From contig DGQK01000001.1 of the NCBI GenBank assembly GCA_002390745.1, positions 55,110 to 119,109 of the forward strand: a stretch of DNA of 64,000 nucleotides, read 5' to 3'. This DNA is from Bacteroidetes bacterium UBA4416. Lineage in GTDB: Bacteria; Bacteroidota; Bacteroidia; B-17B0; Aurantibacillaceae. The notes beneath the pieces were generated by a model, which was given only the letters and a program-made list of their open reading frames with translations, searched no databases and was not told the origin of the DNA. This document shows positions 61,799-64,000 of the stretch, one piece after another. Each line of letters starts with the position of its first letter. Positions within the stretch are counted from its first letter, which is position 1. The translations under genes and the position numbers were made by a program.

Positions 61799-62305
61799 TT
61801 AGTTCATCGATTTATTGATCGCATCCATCAATTGCTTGCGGGCAATAAAGATCCTGCTTTTGATGGTTCCTAAAGGCAGCTTCATTTCCTGCGCGATCTC
61901 TTCGTATTTGAAACCGGTGTAATAGCGTGTGAACGGGATTTTATACTGGTCGTCAAGGTTTTCGATCTTGTTCAGGATATCCTTGCTGGCCATGCGCGAC
62001 TCCGTAATGTCCTGATAGTTATTTTTAAAAGCGCGTGCCATCGCCACATCAGCATTGGTTTGAATGATCTGCTTGGTTTTTACAGCTCTCCGGTAGGAGT
62101 TGATGAAGGTGTTTTTCATAATTGTAAACAGCCAGGCCTTCAGATTGGTGCTATCCTCGAATTTTTCGCGGTAGGTAATGGCTTTTACGTAAGTGTCCTG
62201 CAATAAATCCAGGGCATCATCGTTATTATGTGTCAAACTAAGGGCAAAATTTTTGAGAGATTGCCGCTCGTTCAGGATGCGGGTGTTGAATTCTATAGCT
62301 GTCAT
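61799..62305 (-). CDS. ECF-type RNA polymerase sigma factor
   Basis: A 168-residue sigma-70 family factor of ECF size. Region 2 includes NNDDALDLLQDTYVKAITY and LKAWLFTIMKNTFINSYRR; region 4 is YKIPFTRYYTGFKYEEIAQEM, PLGTIKSRIFIARKQL, the helix-turn-helix contacting the -35 element. No anti-sigma gene is seen next to it, so its control is unclear. It is divergent from lysS. Confidence 0.92.
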   Translation of the reverse strand: MTAIEFNTRILNERQSLKNFALSLTHNNDDALDLLQDTYVKAITYREKFEDSTNLKAWLFTIMKNTFINSYRRAVKTKQIIQTNADVAMARAFKNNYQDITESRMASKDILNKIENLDDQYKIPFTRYYTGFKYEEIAQEMKLPLGTIKSRIFIARKQLMDAINKSMN

Positions 62306-62629
62306 ACAATTTAAAGGATTGATTTAGTCTACGGATTGTTTAGTTTATTTTTAAAATGATTAAACAAATTTAGGCATTGTTTAATGATTAATGGTTAATA
62401 TTAAACAAAATAAATGTTAACAAGTGCAAGAATCTGATTAACAGCGCATTAAATAAAAAGCGGTTCAAATAGAGTTAGGCGCCTGAATCTGGAATAAACG
62501 CTGTTTTAAATCATCTGTACACTGCCGGCGAAGGCCTGAACTGTATTAATAAATTGTGAATACTTAGATGGATTCCCCTTCAAAATAGGCTATTAATTAA
62601 CTACCTTCGACCAAAATTTGAAAGAGACT
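62306..62629. promoter_or_regulatory. Gene-free divergent region between the sigma factor and lysS genes
   Basis: 324 AT-rich bases. It contains a 9-bp inverted repeat, ttgtttaat (62377-62385) and attaaacaa (62400-62408), with a 14-base spacer rich in ttaatg. This could be an operator for one of the two genes. No full promoter was found with confidence. Confidence 0.45.
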
Positions 62630-64000
62630 ATGTTGCACGAACTGAGTGAACAAGAAGAGCTAAGGAGAACCAAACTCGCCGAACTAAAAAAATTAGGGAT
62701 CAACCCCTACCCTGCCGAGGAATTCAACGTAAACGTTACTGCCAAAGATATAAAGGATAATTACGAGCGCGATGCATCAAACTACAAAGACATCCGCTTT
62801 GCGGGTCGCATCATGAGCATCCGCGACATGGGAAAAGCTGCCTTTGCGGTGTTGCAGGACAATACCGCACGCATGCAGGTATACATTCGCCGCGATGACA
62901 TCTGCCCCCGGGAAGACGATAAAGTACTTTACGACACGGTTTGGAAAAAGCTTATCGACATCGGTGACATCCTTGGCGTGGAGGGCTATGTCTTCACCAC
63001 CAAAACCGGCGAGATCTCCATCCATGCTACGTCTATCAAATTACTGAGCAAATCGCTGAAACCCTTGCCAATTGTGAAAACCGATGGCGACGGCAATGCC
63101 TTCGACGAAGTGACCGATCCTGAGTTCCGCTACCGCCAGCGTTATGTGGACCTCATCATCAACCCAAAAGTGAAAAAAACATTCGAGCAGCGCACCACCA
63201 TCATCAACACCATCCGTACCTTCCTCAACGAGGGCGGCGCGCTGGAAGTGGATACGCCGGTGCTGCAGTCGATCCCGGGAGGAGCCATTGCCAGGCCTTT
63301 CATCACGCACCACAATGCACTCGACATTCCTTTGTATCTGCGCATTGCGAATGAGCTTTACCTGAAACGCCTCATCGTAGGCGGTTTCGACTGGGTGTAT
63401 GAGTTCAGCCGCAATTTCCGCAACGAGGGCATGGACCGCACGCACAATCCGGAGTTTACGATCCTTGAGTTCTATGTGGCATACAAGGATTATTTCTGGA
63501 TGATGAACACCACGGAAAAATTACTGGAGAAAATTGCGACCGACCTGCATGGCACAACCGACGTGACGGTGGGTGATAAAACCATCAGCTTTGCCGCGCC
63601 TTTCAAACGCATCAGCATTTTTGATGCGATCAAAGAAAATACCGGCATCGACGTGAGCAAAATGGAAGAGCCTGAGCTGCGCGACGTGTGCAAAAAACTG
63701 CACCTGGAGATTGACGACAGCATGGGCAAAGCAAAACTGATCGATACCATCTTCGGTGAGAAATGCGAAGGCAACTATATTCAGCCGACCTTCATTACCG
63801 ATTACCCGGTAGAGATGAGCCCACTGACGAAAAAACACCGTTCGGAAGAAGGACTGGTAGAGCGTTTCGAGCTGATGATCAACGGCAAGGAAATTGCCAA
63901 TGCCTACTCGGAGCTCAACGACCCGATCGACCAGCGTGAGCGCTTCGAAGACCAGGTAAAACTGATGGAACGCGGCGATGATGAAGCTATGTTCATTGAT
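62630..64000 (+). CDS. lysS: Lysyl-tRNA synthetase, class II (3' end outside window)
   Basis: Starts at ATG 62630 (MLHELSEQEELRRTKLAELK) and stays open to the window edge, giving 457 codons of the usual 500 or so. It has an N-terminal OB fold (FAGRIMSIRDMGKAAFAVLQD), class II motif 2 EFSRNFRNEGMDRTHNPEFT and the lysine-specific GGAIARPFITHHNALD. The end of the chain, including motif 3, is outside. Charges tRNA-Lys. Confidence 0.95.
   Translation, partial: MLHELSEQEELRRTKLAELKKLGINPYPAEEFNVNVTAKDIKDNYERDASNYKDIRFAGRIMSIRDMGKAAFAVLQDNTARMQVYIRRDDICPREDDKVLYDTVWKKLIDIGDILGVEGYVFTTKTGEISIHATSIKLLSKSLKPLPIVKTDGDGNAFDEVTDPEFRYRQRYVDLIINPKVKKTFEQRTTIINTIRTFLNEGGALEVDTPVLQSIPGGAIARPFITHHNALDIPLYLRIANELYLKRLIVGGFDWVYEFSRNFRNEGMDRTHNPEFTILEFYVAYKDYFWMMNTTEKLLEKIATDLHGTTDVTVGDKTISFAAPFKRISIFDAIKENTGIDVSKMEEPELRDVCKKLHLEIDDSMGKAKLIDTIFGEKCEGNYIQPTFITDYPVEMSPLTKKHRSEEGLVERFELMINGKEIANAYSELNDPIDQRERFEDQVKLMERGDDEAMFID

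Overview
The window looks like a chromosomal segment of a Bacteroidota bacterium, probably near the Chitinophagales/Sphingobacteriales. Support comes from the acpP-fabF-rnc and rimP-nusA-infB clusters, a eukaryote-like (type II) isocitrate dehydrogenase, the type IX secretion protein GldM, a PKD-repeat protein with a type B sorting tail, SusCD-free secreted barrels ending in aromatic residues, DUF6134 and CCC-motif proteins, and promoters of the Bacteroidota type (TTTG, about 19-20 bases, TAnnTTTG) at several places. The exact genus cannot be read from the sequence. No prophage, complete insertion sequence, integrase or CRISPR array was seen; this is mostly core genome with small secreted or outer-membrane genes between core genes.

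Layout. 1-11 kb: end of a zinc-ribbon gene, an FAD oxidoreductase, purM, a lipoprotein, metF, a barrel protein, icd, a NifU-domain protein, an acetyltransferase, a glycosyltransferase-flippase pair, a DUF2752 protein and a CCC-motif protein. 11-27 kb: a 1115-residue PKD protein exported by type IX secretion, thioredoxin, an AI-2E-family permease, a methyltransferase, two radical SAM proteins, a response regulator, aldehyde dehydrogenase, several secreted proteins of unknown role and a 3' fragment of a UbiE-like methyltransferase. 27-35 kb: acpP-fabF-rnc on the minus strand and rimP-nusA-infB on the plus strand. 35-38 kb: two AT-richer orphan genes, then a tandem 370-bp duplication that holds a functional-looking tRNA-Ala(GGC), a wrecked tRNA-Ala copy and two GIY-YIG nuclease genes that share the same in-frame amber codon. 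38-42 kb: a copper module on the minus strand consisting of an AraC-type regulator fused to a metal-binding HMA-like domain, CopA ATPase and a CopZ-like chaperone. 42-51 kb: methyltransferase, DUF6134 pair, LytT/LytS-like two-component system, rhodanese-like protein, MHS-type transporter, HExxH-containing secreted protein and FMN reductase. 51-64 kb: methylmalonyl-CoA epimerase, tatA, gatA, lipoproteins, Mrp ATPase, an isolated gldM, aspartate kinase, corA, a barrel protein, an ECF-type sigma factor and the 5' part of lysS.

The points most worth following are the copper regulator that carries its own metal-binding domain, the duplicated tRNA/GIY-YIG locus, short palindromic repeats that have invaded gene ends (one seems to supply the start codon of a hydrolase), and an isolated gldM in the same window as a type IX cargo. 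All functional names come from motif and family recognition by eye; no database search was run.
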